From Vespa crabro (taxonomy: Eukaryota > Arthropoda > Insecta > Hymenoptera > Vespidae): a stretch of 64,000 nt of DNA. The notes below the pieces were generated by a model. That model did no database searches, was not told the DNA's origin, and saw nothing but the letters and a program-made list of their open reading frames with translations. The position numbers and the translations under genes are program-made. This document shows positions 47,259-58,275 of the stretch, piece by piece. The stretch lies in contig NC_060960.1 in the NCBI RefSeq assembly GCF_910589235.1, positions 3,202,839-3,266,838 on the forward strand, given 5' to 3'. Each line of letters begins with the position of its first letter. Positions within the stretch are counted from its first letter, which is position 1.

Positions 47259-47590
47259 CCTTTGTTTACAATATACAGTCTAATAGTAGACACCATAAAA
47301 TTCGCGGTTATTTTTCTTAGGAACTTGAAAATTTATAATATGATTTGTCATTTTATAATAATAAATGGCTTATATGGCACATTGTTGAATTTGTTTCAAC
47401 AAATACCGTCGAACTGTGAAAAGAGAAGTACAGTTTGTTTATTAAAAAATGTGCTTTCCATCACTATTCTATCTGCCAAAAAAAAGTTAGCGACATATGA
47501 TGTGTCCTTTCATGCCAAACAAATCTGTAAAAAAAGAGGTTCAATCCCTCACAAGATATTCCAATTTTTCGAGATAAATGGAACACCCTG
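47259..47590 (-). repeat. right inverted arm of the long-TIR element
   Basis: Reverse complement of the left arm. The outer 55 bp are about 85% identical to it, the inner part lower. The plus strand here has GAGGTTCAATCCCTC, which happens to resemble a tRNA T-arm (see findings). Confidence 0.8.
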
Positions 47591-47640
47591 TGTATGTATA
47601 TATATTGGTATATCTATAGGTATGTACTGTATATGCTATG

Positions 47641-47646
<6 letters not shown>

Positions 47647-47684
<38 letters not shown>
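47647..47684. repeat. (TA)n microsatellite
   Basis: Uninterrupted TA run of about 38 bp, 57 bp outside the right terminus. Confidence 0.97.
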
Positions 47685-47688
<4 letters not shown>

Positions 47689-48787
47689 CAGTCAGTTTTA
47701 AAGCGATTATCGAATAATTTTATTCGTTGAATTGATTTCTTTTAGACCGGACTCATGTCGCATAAAACCCGTTAGCTTACACGCGAATTAAATATTGCGC
47801 GTAATCATTAGAACAGCTATTCAAAAAATTTGATATAAAATGTATCAATCGAGGTATTTCATTGATGTATTCGTAAAAAAGGTTTTTATCCAACAAAGGA
47901 TCTGTAATATATACCGTGCGGTAAAAATTTGTTGAAAGTTGAAGTATTTTCATTTGATGTCCAATAAAGGCGACTGACTACCTTTTGATCTTAGAAACGT
48001 ATAGGAACACGATCTTCTTATCGGTAGGTATACTCGAAATTAGATTTACATCGGAATTACCATCGAATCAAAGACTTCTTTGACCCTTTGTAAAGAGCGT
48101 TCGTAGATAGTATCGTAATAGTTAACTTTTTCGTCCAATATCGATATTTATTATAAAATACTTATATGAAATAAATGTAAAGATTTGAAATTGTAATAAC
48201 TGAAGATATATACATAAAAAAAAAAATTATATATTACGAACGTAAAAGAGTTTAAAATTTATTCGGTAAGAGAACAAACTTTTTAAGAATATATAATGAA
48301 TATTACAAAAATAAAAAATAATTGTTAAACAAATTTTCTTCATGCTTCGTTTTTTCTTATATTTAATTATTATATTTTCTTGTTAAAATATAATTAATAT
48401 CATCATGAGAATCGTAGAAACGGAAATAAAATATAAAAAAGAAAAAGAAAAGGAAATATTCGCATTAACTTCTGTAAAATATTCCAAAGATCGGCCATTG
48501 AAGTAACAAAAGTTAAGCAAATCTATCCTCGCGGTAGGTTCGCTCTGCTGTAACTTCCTTTAGCTCGCGTCGACGTGATAATTACATTTGAAAACATTAG
48601 TTCCGGGCGAACAGCTTCGAAGTTTGAACGTCACTTTTCGAAATCGATTAACAGAACTAGATACGGCGACCATTTTCCTAGGAAAGTTCGAACAATATCG
48701 CTCGATGGAGTGTAGAGAAAGCAATACGAGAAACAACCAACGTAACTCGAAGCAGTAAAAGTCGTAGAGTTTGGCCAGGATTGTAAG
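47685..48787. other. AT-rich single-copy spacer
   Basis: No gene recognised. 48530-48780 has more CpG than the rest. Confidence 0.6.
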
Positions 48788-48827
48788 AAAGGAAGGAAGG
48801 AAGGAAGGAAGGAAGGAAGGAAGGAAT
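48788..48827. repeat. (GGAA)n microsatellite
   Basis: About ten GGAA units. GGAA is the core of ETS-family binding sites, so a long run could act as an ETS platform; this is inference only. Confidence 0.97.
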
Positions 48828-49162
48828 GAAAAGAGGAAAGCCAAGCGATTAGTAGAATCGAACAGTTTCGTTCGCATTTCCGCGAAGCGTGCCACGTATG
48901 GGTTGGCTGCTGGTTGGTTCTCGAGGTGGTGCTGGTGGTCTGCGGGAACTGGTAGCTAACTTAACGAACATAATACGTGTCAAAGTTCTCTCAAAGCGGT
49001 CGAACCTACAGCTTGGACTAGTATACGAGCGGCATAGAACTTTGCTTACAAACTCGATGGCAACTTGCTGCTAACTTACCAGTAAAGTGCGTGATACGGT
49101 GAGCCGAGCATTAAGCTACGGAAAAGGGAACGAGCTTATTTCCTCTCTCACTCACTTACCTG
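48828..49162. other. single-copy DNA, GC-richer
   Basis: The TGG/GGT-rich stretch at 48893-48960 gives a Gly/Trp-rich frame, but there is no exon support. Confidence 0.5.
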
Positions 49163-49170
49163 TTTACTTA

Positions 49171-49221
<51 letters not shown>

Positions 49222-49222
49222 T
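49163..49222. repeat. (TTAC)n microsatellite
   Basis: About 14 TTAC units with two early variants. Confidence 0.98.
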
Positions 49223-49487
49223 AAGTGAACGTTCAGCTAACGCCAGATTCTCTCAAATTCTCCAAAAGAAAGAACTAGCGATTCTCATCGTTTCAGATCT
49301 ACAATCTTCGATCTTTTGCAAAGGATCTCTCGGACAGATTCTCATCTCGGCTTTGAACGTTCAAAGCTTTACTTTAATTCTTTGTTCCGTTCGGTAAGTC
49401 TCATAAAGTCGACGTAGCAGTTCGACTCTCGAGAACGACGAAGTTTTACGAGGATAGAAGAAAGCTCAATTCCTTTCACTATTACGA

Positions 49488-49498
49488 AAGAGAGAAAG

Positions 49499-49546
<48 letters not shown>

Positions 49547-49570
49547 GAAGAGTGAAGAGGAAGAGGAAGA
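49488..49570. repeat. (GA)n array
   Basis: GA repeats, pure at 49511-49541, then GAAGAG units. Confidence 0.95.
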
Positions 49571-49745
49571 GAAGTGAACCATGCGGTGAAATTTGTTGGC
49601 ATAAGCCCGACTAGGAAAACTTTTCGCACGAATGTGTGCTACTGTCGACTATAATAAACCGTAGCTCTGAGGTTACTTGTCAAAGCGTAGAATTATTACG
49701 GTTGAAAGGGCTGCTTAAACAAACGGGCTCTCCCGTCTGCTTAGT

Positions 49746-49770
49746 TGCTTGCCTGCCTGCCTGCCTGCCT
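49746..49770. repeat. (CTGC)n short array
   Basis: Five to six TGCC units, followed shortly by a GTAC run at about 49807-49820. Confidence 0.95.
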
Positions 49771-49820
49771 ATCTAACGTCACGAAATTTCGAGAGGGCCT
49801 CGTTATACGTACGTACGTAT

Positions 49821-50464
49821 GATGATAAACTAACCAGACTTTTCGTATTTTCGAGATGTTAAAAAGGTTCATCCGAGTATCTAATTATATCGTATACGAA
49901 AGTTAAATAATTATTTAATAGTGAAAATAATGAATAACTGATCACATTTTATTCGAATATTCAATAAACTTTATATTTTTGTATCATCGCACAATATTAT
50001 CGATATTTTTCTCTTCGATATTTACATAAATCATTTTAATAGATCATTATCCTATAAATTATTCATCTCGTCTTCTCCATCGAATTAATCATGAAGAAAC
50101 AATTGTATAATAAACTTTTAAAGAATATATAATCGTAGTTGTCAAATAATATAGAAAAAAAGATCCGTGAATGTATCTACGATAAAGTTTCGATGAAGAA
50201 TCAACATTTTTCGAAGTACACCGAGCGTCTTTTAATTTAGACATCATTTTCTCCTAGATTGCGGATGCTCGGAGGCAGTCTCTGCAGTTTTCTTCCGTAA
50301 AAGTTTCACGAGAGATGTCGATGTACACATCTCTATCGAGCCGAGACATTGGGTAACTTTTAAAGTGTCGTTACGAAGAGACGACGAGCTATCTCTATAT
50401 ATCTCCGTCCATTTCGTCTCCTTCTCGCACTCATCGAATACTCTGCGTCTGTTTTCGTTGAGAG

Positions 50465-50465
<1 letters not shown>
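49821..50465. other. single-copy spacer
   Basis: AT-rich to 50200, then mixed composition. No gene recognised. Confidence 0.6.
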
Positions 50466-50509
<44 letters not shown>

Positions 50510-50560
50510 ATTTCCCTCAGACATAAACACACACATACACACACACACACATACACAGGT
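50466..50560. repeat. (CT)n array followed by (CA)n
   Basis: CT repeats with CTAT breaks (50466-50512), then CA/CATA repeats (50524-50560). Confidence 0.94.
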
Positions 50561-50645
50561 ACGCATGCATACACGCATGGATACATAGACACAAAAATAC
50601 GTGTAGATCGGCAGGGCATGGTTGCAGCTGCAAGAGGATTGAAAA

Positions 50646-50669
50646 GAGAGAGAGAGAGAGAGAGAGAAA
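50646..50669. repeat. (GA)n run
   Basis: About 11 GA units. Confidence 0.95.
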
Positions 50670-50839
50670 GTTGGTGGTAGGAGGTATAACTCTGAAAGTT
50701 TCCGTGAAACTCCACTTTTTTCTAATTTACACCTGAACCCCCGATATACCGAGCGCCGCGGGCAAGTGGAGCCGGCTGAAAAGAAAAAAGAAAAGGGTAG
50801 ATGATAGTTTTCACGGGTCTTCCCCACGGCTTCCTAGTA

Positions 50840-50841
<2 letters not shown>

Positions 50842-50873
<32 letters not shown>

Positions 50874-50915
50874 CCTTCTCTCTTTCCTTTTTTTTACTTT
50901 TGTCGTTCGTTTTAT

Positions 50916-50965
<50 letters not shown>

Positions 50966-50990
50966 TTCTCTCATTCTCTCTTTCTCTTTT
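50842..50990. repeat. double (CT)n array
   Basis: Two CT tracts (50842-50872 and 50930-50962 pure) separated by T-rich sequence. Confidence 0.96.
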
Positions 50991-51029
50991 TCGTTTATCA
51001 AGTCTCTCTAAGCATTTCATGCGTCTTAT

Positions 51030-51062
51030 GAGAGGGAGAGAGAGAGAGAAAGAAGAAGAAAG
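51030..51062. repeat. (GA)n run
   Basis: GA repeats ending in AAGAAG. Confidence 0.94.
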
Positions 51063-51142
51063 AGGATTGAATGGATTGTACGTTTCTAGAAGCCCGACTC
51101 GATAGAGATAACACTCGAACTTACGATCGAGCTCTTGTAAGC

Positions 51143-51146
<4 letters not shown>

Positions 51147-51210
<64 letters not shown>
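51147..51210. repeat. perfect (CT)n microsatellite
   Basis: Pure CT of about 58 bp, then GTCTCT. Confidence 0.98.
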
Positions 51211-51342
51211 ACTACTCTCACCAAACTTACCTTCTTACTTTCTGATCTTTCAGACTTTTCCTAGCTTTCATCTCTTTTCCACTTTCTTATCATCCTTCTT
51301 TCTTAGAAGAAAATCTATGTACCCGTATAGAACACACATAAA

Positions 51343-51381
51343 TGAGAAAGAGAAAGAGGGAGAGAGAGAGAGAGAGAGAGA
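51343..51381. repeat. (GA)n run
   Basis: GA repeats preceded by GAAA units. Confidence 0.95.
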
Positions 51382-51732
51382 TAAAAAACCACGTAAAATC
51401 CGTGGAAATGTTTACTTGATTTTTCCTTTCACTTCTTTTCGATGGAATACTATAGTTTAGTTCTCACCAATTACTTGTTCTATTGTGTTATTATTTTTTC
51501 CATATAGTAAAGAATAGATAGATATTTATTGACAAATATCTGCATAGATATGAATAATAGAGAACACGGTTAATTAAATTAAACGATATTCACTTCTTAA
51601 ACCTAATAATCTTAGACCTCATTCAAAATAATTACATTTAATAAATCCTTCTCAGAAAACAAACTTTCGTTGTAATTAATTCAATTACGGATTAATAATA
51701 AAGTCATTGTTATTTTTCAACTCCGTTTATTT

Positions 51733-51890
51733 TATCCCAATTTATAGATAATTATTAGAATAGTATAGATATTTATTTCAAATTTAGACAAGATTATGTA
51801 TCCCAATTTAAAATAATATAGATATTTATTTAGAATAGTATAGATGTTTATTTAGAATACAATAGATATCAACAGAATACCATAGAAAAT
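51733..51890. repeat. degenerate 21-22-bp tandem repeat
   Basis: AGAATAGTATAGAT(A/G)TTTATTT-like units begin at about 51811, 51832, 51854 and 51874. A longer echo of about 66 bp (TATCCCAATTTA at 51733 and 51799) precedes them. Confidence 0.75.
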
Positions 51891-54600
51891 ACCGACGTTC
51901 TATCGATCATTCAGAAAGTCCGATAAAATTTTTGAAAAAATATCCGCGGCTAGTGCAGTGAATTACAACGAAGTCTGGAATGAATTTTTTGCGTATGTTC
52001 GAAGAGCCACCGGTGCAGTTTGAAACCTCTAGAGCCACCAATTTCCATTTGGCTTTTACCTTTCCACCTTTCCACGGTGCGACGTGAAGAAGTTTTACGA
52101 ATTCACACTCGTAAAGTTCAATCTGCCAAGAGGCATAGAGATAGAAAGAAAGAGAGAGAGAGAAAGAGAGTGAAGAGGGAGACAAAGAGAGTGAATAAGA
52201 CAGAGAGAGGTTCCGAGAAAAGGAGAAGGACAAAAGTTTTCAACGATTTTCGCATAACCACGATGATGGAAGCTAAAAGAAAGAGTAAGAAAGATAAAGA
52301 AAGAAATAGAGTGAGAGTGAGATAGTGAACAAGGCGAATAGATAGTAGAAATACGGATAAGAGAGAAGAAAAGAGGGATCTTGGTTAAAAAGGAAAAAGA
52401 AAATGAAAAGAAAAAAAGATGATAGTGGTGAAAAGGAGAACAGAAAATTTTCTCGCGAAAGTCATGCGAGTAGCAATCCATGTCAGTAATATCGGAAGGG
52501 TAAGTAAGGTTAGAAAGAAGGGAGGAAGCGTTTACTCGTCGAGATTTTTTTTTTGGATGCAAGGAAAGAATTTCAAAGTGGATATAACAGTGATGCAGCG
52601 CGCTGTGACGTGGTGATATTAATGTTTGTCTTATGAACGACGTTAATCTTCCCTACTTGGAATTCTTCTTGAGTTACCTATGAAGACGCGAGAAAAAGAT
52701 GAGGAAGAGAGGTATTGAAGAAAAGAGGAAGACACTTTTCTTTTCCAAAGAATTAAACATAATATCTTCGCTTCCTTTCTCAAAGAAATACAACACGTTC
52801 ACTTAAGGTTTATAATTTTCGATGATTTCTTTTGAAAACTTTTTCTTGAATACTTAACATGTTTAAAAAAATTCGTGAAATATTTCTTCTTTCTTTTTTC
52901 CTTTCATCCTTTCAATCTTATATTTTTCTAATAAGAAAATTAATCGAAAAATTCATTTCATCGGACGACGAATATCATCGAATTTTGGTTTTCATTGAAA
53001 TTCGTGAGTTGAAACACGAAAGTATGGAAAAAGGAAGGAAACGAACGGTCGACTATTTTTCATTAGCCGAGAATTTGAATTTATTAGTCATTCGTTATTT
53101 CCCCTTTGTCTATTTTTCGGTTTTTGCGAATTGCAGAGACTCATAAAAGCGACTCGGTTCGGTATTTTTATCGCGTTATGAAAAGTTCGCAAAAGGATAA
53201 CTGAAAAAAAAGAAACTGTCGCGGAATTCCCGCACGGATGTACAGACATACCGTGTCGCGTTCTGATATTTGTTTTCCAAGCTGATGTTTGTGCGCTAGC
53301 ATTTACTAGTTAGAAATTCTCGAGGAAAAAACTTTTTTCCGAAAGATACTTATTTCTCTTTGTTTTTCTCTTTTTCTCTTCCTGACTCTTTTTAGATTTT
53401 TCTAGTTCTTTTACTTTCATTCTGTCTCTTTGCCATATTTACTAAAACAAAGTAATTTAAAAAGCAGTGTAAACGCATGTAAAGCTGCTCTCCTACTATC
53501 TAATATCGATCTACTACTTTCGGTGTTCTCTGCCGACTTTTAATACATCGATTTTGTAACTTTTAGATGGCAAAGGAAAAATTGGTAGACCAAGCTTCAC
53601 GTAATACGCAACATATGTGTGTGTATGTGTGTACTCTTAGTCGATTGCCCTCAGTGAATTATTCATACTGAAAAGTAATTCAATATGGAATTCTTTGTCT
53701 ATGTGTAACACGTAACGTAGGATTATATTTTTAGATTTTCTTCTTTAAAGGAAATGCATAGAAGAATTATCAATTATCAAGCATACTCTCGATTACGAAT
53801 TAATCCAAATTAGCTGTGAGATTAAATCCTCTTTCTTACACCGATTTGAATTTTGAACTCGCTTCATTGCCCGAAATTTGAATTGTTCATGATTATAACG
53901 TGATCGTTCGAATTCGATAGATTGTTAGTATTACTGGCCGAAGGGTAAGCACGTAGATCGGAGTAAAGCGCTTGTTCTGGCTTAATTACCGTGGAACATA
54001 AATTCTTAGAGGGTTTCTGTTGCGGTGGCAGCGGTAGCTTCGAGATTCGTTCGCAAAGCCATATTAATTTATCCTTCTATAGTGGTCGGCGAATGGTCGA
54101 AGCAGTCCAGTGCAAACTGCTAATAACGTGTTACAACACACGCACAAATAATATTTTTTAATATTATCACTGTATTAAGAAAAAAAAAACCGCTGGATCA
54201 TCGATAATGAGATTCTTACTTAAATAATAAACGATAATAAAGGATAAATAAATATTTATTTTAATTAATGATAAATCATTACATATAATATTACAGACAG
54301 ATAAAAATATTATATAATGAAAATTATATGATGTAATAGAGGAAAGTCAATTTTATATTGTGAAATAAAAAGATGAGAAAATAAATAGAAGATAATAAAA
54401 AAAAAAATAAATAAATAACTATCGTCATGAAAAATTGTTAAAAGTCCATCATCGTACCGTAGGCTTTTCTAAAAGAGATGTTTATCACGTTTACTCCTGA
54501 AAGAAGCATCACGTTAGCTTGTCAGAAATCGATTGTCTTCGGTGCTTCCCTCGCTAAACGGAAGTGTCTTTCGTGAGAGAGTGAACAGCACGACGCGACA
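51891..54600. other. single-copy DNA with minor purine-rich patches
   Basis: GA-rich, weakly periodic sequence lies at 52136-52210 and 52270-52420. The rest is mixed AT-rich DNA. Several open frames are basic or Ser-rich by-products of purine bias. No gene recognised. Confidence 0.55.
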
Positions 54601-54627
54601 CGGCCGATGCGCATTCCCAACGCGTAT

Positions 54628-54649
54628 CTCGAATCGAGTTCGATTCGAG
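54628..54649. repeat. perfect inverted repeat (10-bp arms, 2-nt spacer)
   Basis: CTCGAATCGA (54628-54637) and TCGATTCGAG (54640-54649) around GT, in a CpG-rich patch (54530-54720). A near-continuous palindrome of this kind suits a dimeric DNA-binding site or a hairpin. Confidence 0.85.
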
Positions 54650-54720
54650 GCAAGCTTTGAACGAGGTTAACTAACCGGAAGTGACGCAGAGATAGGCGCG
54701 GTGAATGCAACACGAATCAG

Positions 54721-56314
54721 ATCGAGAAAGACCAGCCGATATTTCCTACGATCTTTCGTTATATACTCAACTCGAATGAAGGAAATTACGTGGTCACATA
54801 GGGACTTTAATAGTGAAATGTAGAGTAAGAAACAACAATAGTATTTGGTGTCTCGTATCTATTTTACTTTTTATCCGACAATCGCTTTGTTTCTAATTTA
54901 GAACAACCATTGTGTCATCGTGTAATCATACGTGCTATAGAGAAGATTTTTAACTGGAAATAAAATTATTGAAATAATCAATATAAACGGATTAATATAT
55001 TATTATTATTATATCTTAACAATCCCAAAAGAATAAAAATAAATTATAAAAAGAAAAATTGTAAAAAGAATATTACAGTTTACTTTAATTTGAAATATTA
55101 TATTTAATTTACATATCATACTAACGTAAGGTTTAATTAACTATCTTTATCGTTCGAATGAGAAACTATAGAACAGATGTGTTTTGCCGTCGAAATCGAA
55201 ATCGAATACAAGCGGAAGAAGTCTGATATCGATCGGATCGATCGGACGAAACACAGTAAACGAAATTGCATTCTGCGTTTAGCGATTAAATCGTCCGGCG
55301 AATTTCGGAAAAAGGGATCGCTTTGGCATCACGATAAATCTTCCGTGCGGGACTCGTAACGATCGTTTTAAATATCGAAGAAAAATTTTGGGAACGGTCT
55401 GAATTATGGATTCGAGCTCGGATATGTCACATTTTACCATATAAAACCGTGTTCGTTCCTCTTGCGACCACCTGATTCAGCGGAAAAGATTACAGGAAAA
55501 AACGCGAAGGTATTATTTATTGGATGATCATTTTGGGTGAATTTACTATCCTCGCTCTTTTGCGAGAGAATAAGATTTTTCTCCTTCGTACCACTTCGAA
55601 CGTTATTTCTATGAATTCATGTAAATTGGAGGTAAGTAGGTAAGGAAGCTGTTGCCAAGCCAAAGTGAAAAGGGAATTCATGCGACGAGGATTAAGTATA
55701 ACGTATGCGGTCGACGATTTAGCGTAGAATAACTTAAATGTAGCTACGTATATCAACGTTAGAAACGTAGAGACTGATTTTAAATGGAAGTAAAGTGACA
55801 CTATACTAAGGTGAACTTAGATATATGTAGATATACATATATAATACCGTGATGTATTATTTTATGCTTCAACTCTTTTACATCAAACGTAGATATGTAA
55901 TATTTCTCCATTATAATAAAATTTTTAAACATTTCCGATGTAAAAATTATTTCCATTTCATGTAAAATTATATTCTGATTTACAGATTTACTTTTAAACG
56001 TCCGAACGATTAAAAAGTTCCCTTTGAAAATCAAAAAGCAAATCATGAATCAATTCCTTTAAAATCCTTTCATTTCTTTTTAATATAAAAACTAATTACG
56101 TGGATCAATTTCGTGAAAAACGATATCACGAATTTCATTCGATTCGTCACGAAACAAAATTTTTCAGACGTATCAAAAAAAAGTTTTTCAAATGCTCGCC
56201 ATTATGTTCATTTTTTACAACAGTTTTCTGCTCGAGTATGTACCCTTTTAGCACGAGTTAAATTCAACTCATCCGTGCCTAAAAAGGTGAAAGAAAAGAT
56301 AGAAACCGAGACAG
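54721..56314. other. single-copy spacer
   Basis: AT-rich, with a TCG/CGA-rich patch (55170-55370). No gene recognised. Confidence 0.6.
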
Positions 56315-56328
56315 TAAGAAAGAGAGAA

Positions 56329-56372
<44 letters not shown>

Positions 56373-56432
56373 AGGAAAAGAAAAAAAAGAGAAAGAAAAA
56401 GAAAGAAAGGATGAAAGAAAGAAAGAAAGATA
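56315..56432. repeat. (GA)n then (GAAA)n array
   Basis: GA repeats (to about 56367), G-rich break, then GAAA tetranucleotides to 56432. Confidence 0.95.
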
Positions 56433-56876
56433 AATGGAAAAAAAAGGAGAAGAAGACTTCCTACGCTTCGTCTTACTTAAGATCCTAAAAGAAACACTTA
56501 CGCGAGTTAACTTATTGTCAGCGATCCTTCAACCGAGTTATTCGAAAGAAACGTGATAGAAAACTAAACCTAGATTCCCAAGCTTGGGCATATTTCTGGC
56601 TGTAAAAACAACACGTGTTAGTAACGGCGTAGGATCGTTGAAAAATCATCTTTTGTAACTTGTGAACAAAGAATGGAAGAGAGAAAGAAAACATACCAGT
56701 GGCCAGACGTTCGGCGAATCGATCTTCAGACTTGGCAAAAGCCGAAAACGCGAAGAATTATCGAATGCGACGGCGGCCAACGAAGGACGAAAAAGAAAGA
56801 GAAAGAGAAAGAAAATGAAAGAACGCGGGAGAGAAAGAAATGACCTGAAAACGCGAGCAGAAGGAAAAGAAGAAAC
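56433..56876. other. single-copy DNA, purine-biased
   Basis: Open on both strands at 56650-56870 because of purine bias, with no recognisable product. Confidence 0.5.
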
Positions 56877-56915
56877 AAGAGAGAAAGAGAGAGAGGAAAA
56901 GAAAGAGAGAGAGGA

Positions 56916-56962
<47 letters not shown>
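56877..56962. repeat. (GA)n array with duplicated GAGGAAAAGAAA unit
   Basis: Two copies of a GAGAGAGAGGAAAAGAAA unit about 20 bp apart precede a pure GA run (56923-56960). Confidence 0.95.
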
Positions 56963-57585
56963 AAGACTTGAAAGTTGCTAGTGGTAGGCGCAGAAACGAA
57001 GCCAGACTGGGATACAGTATACAGGATAAAAGGTGAGGAGTGAGAAGGAGAGGAGGTGAGAGAAACAGTGAGAGGGCTGAGGTGAAAAGGGAGTTAGAAA
57101 ACGGACGAAATTGATCGTCTTGGCCCTCTGGCCTGAGGCTGGTGTTACCGGCAGAAGTTTTGTGGCCATGCGTCATCTTAATTGGCTTAATGGCGACAAG
57201 TTACAGCGTTACAGAGACGTGGACAACGTCTGTACTTTCTCTATTTCCCCCTTATAGGACTCCTTAGTATCTAACAACCGAATTTACAACGATTTTCTAC
57301 CAAATATAGGGGACTACTTTCTTGCAGTAACTTTAGTTATTCTCACGAACCCTCAATTTCATTTATTTTCTCTATTCATATCTGGATTCTACTCTTTTTC
57401 CTTAATTATTTGCTTCTTTGATTTTCTCTCTATGATTTCTAAGATCACCGAGTAATTAGCGAATAAATGATATGGTTTCTTTTGATGGTTTCTTTTGGTG
57501 GTTTCTTTTTCTCATTGCTCATGTGACTCAACATGGAAAATTCTTTATATTATCTGATTTTTCTTTTCTCTTTATATACATAATT

Positions 57586-57589
<4 letters not shown>
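56963..57589. other. single-copy spacer
   Basis: GC-richer to about 57230, then pyrimidine-rich. A GGTTTCTTTTG(A/G)T repeat occurs at about 57474-57508. No gene recognised. Confidence 0.55.
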
Positions 57590-57642
<53 letters not shown>

Positions 57643-57657
57643 TTCTCTCCCTCTCTC
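57590..57657. repeat. (CT)n array
   Basis: Pure CT to about 57627, then CTTT- and CCCT-interrupted. Confidence 0.97.
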
Positions 57658-58221
57658 AAATATACACAATGCACTGTCTGCCAATACGGTTATTTTTCTG
57701 CACGATATTAAAGAATTTATTATTATCTCGACATCACTATTACTCCTATTAATCTCTAATTATGTGTGTATCATAATTAATATTCATGGCTGACAATAAA
57801 TAACACAATACTTTCACGATAATTGTGATTGCGATCTCTCAATAAACAACTTTTTTTAATCTCCTATAACAAGTTATTTATTTGTATGTGCATATAATGA
57901 ATTCCCATAGGTATATGTCACGTGAGCTTATTGTTTATATACCCAGAGCGAAATTAATCAATTTGGATACTTCATTGCTGGAAATATGAATTGTAAACAG
58001 TGTACTTGTTAATGCAATATGGAACAACAAGATTTTAGATCTTGTATATTATGGAAATGGTCCATTTTTATATTAATCAACGTAAAGTCATGATCAATGA
58101 ACTCTGCAAACATAACTGGAAATCTAGATATTATGTAATTAAACTTTTATCAATGTTAAAGCTATTAGAAAGGTAAATAAACGTCCTAATTTTTTGTGTT
58201 TTAAATAATTTAATACTTAAC
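57658..58221. other. AT-rich single-copy DNA
   Basis: 57890-58190 has a different texture (few CpG, few arrays) and might be an old, unrecognisable transposon remnant. No ends or coding remains were found. Confidence 0.4.
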
Positions 58222-58275
58222 TTGTAATATTTAATAAAATATTTTAATATTTTAATATTTTATTAAATATTACAA
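58222..58275. repeat. perfect 22-bp-arm palindrome
   Basis: The left arm 58222-58243 (starting TTGTAATATTTAATA) is the exact reverse complement of 58254-58275, with a 10-base spacer. All 22 positions pair, mostly A-T. It is the longest perfect non-microsatellite hairpin I found in the window. Confidence 0.9.

Larger units (their letters stand above)
45288..47590. mobile_element. non-autonomous element with long inverted arms and an internal 128-bp array
   Basis: The first 55 bases (from CTGGGTGTCCCGTTTATCT) match the reverse complement of the last 55 (CAGGGTGTTCCATTTATCT) at 47 positions. Diverged similarity continues inward: GACTGCATATAGTAAACAAA near 45620 pairs with the complement of 47261-47285, so each arm is about 330-355 bp or longer. 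Beyond this, both arms carry degenerate ATTACATTGC-like repeats (45776-45840 and 47081-47165). The middle is a tandem array. No transposase-like frame exists; open frames at 47262-47717 and 45911-46192 merely cross arm or array sequence. It resembles foldback-type or long-TIR DNA elements, but I cannot assign a superfamily. Confidence 0.8.

Noticed and set aside
47262..47717. 151-codon open frame at the right end of the long-TIR element
   Set aside because: It runs across the inverted arm and out into the flanking TA array, has no transposase motif, and is not mirrored by an open frame in the left arm.
47682..47735. Tc1/mariner-like end (TACAGTCAGTTTTAAAGCG)
   Set aside because: No inverted partner or transposase remnant within the window.
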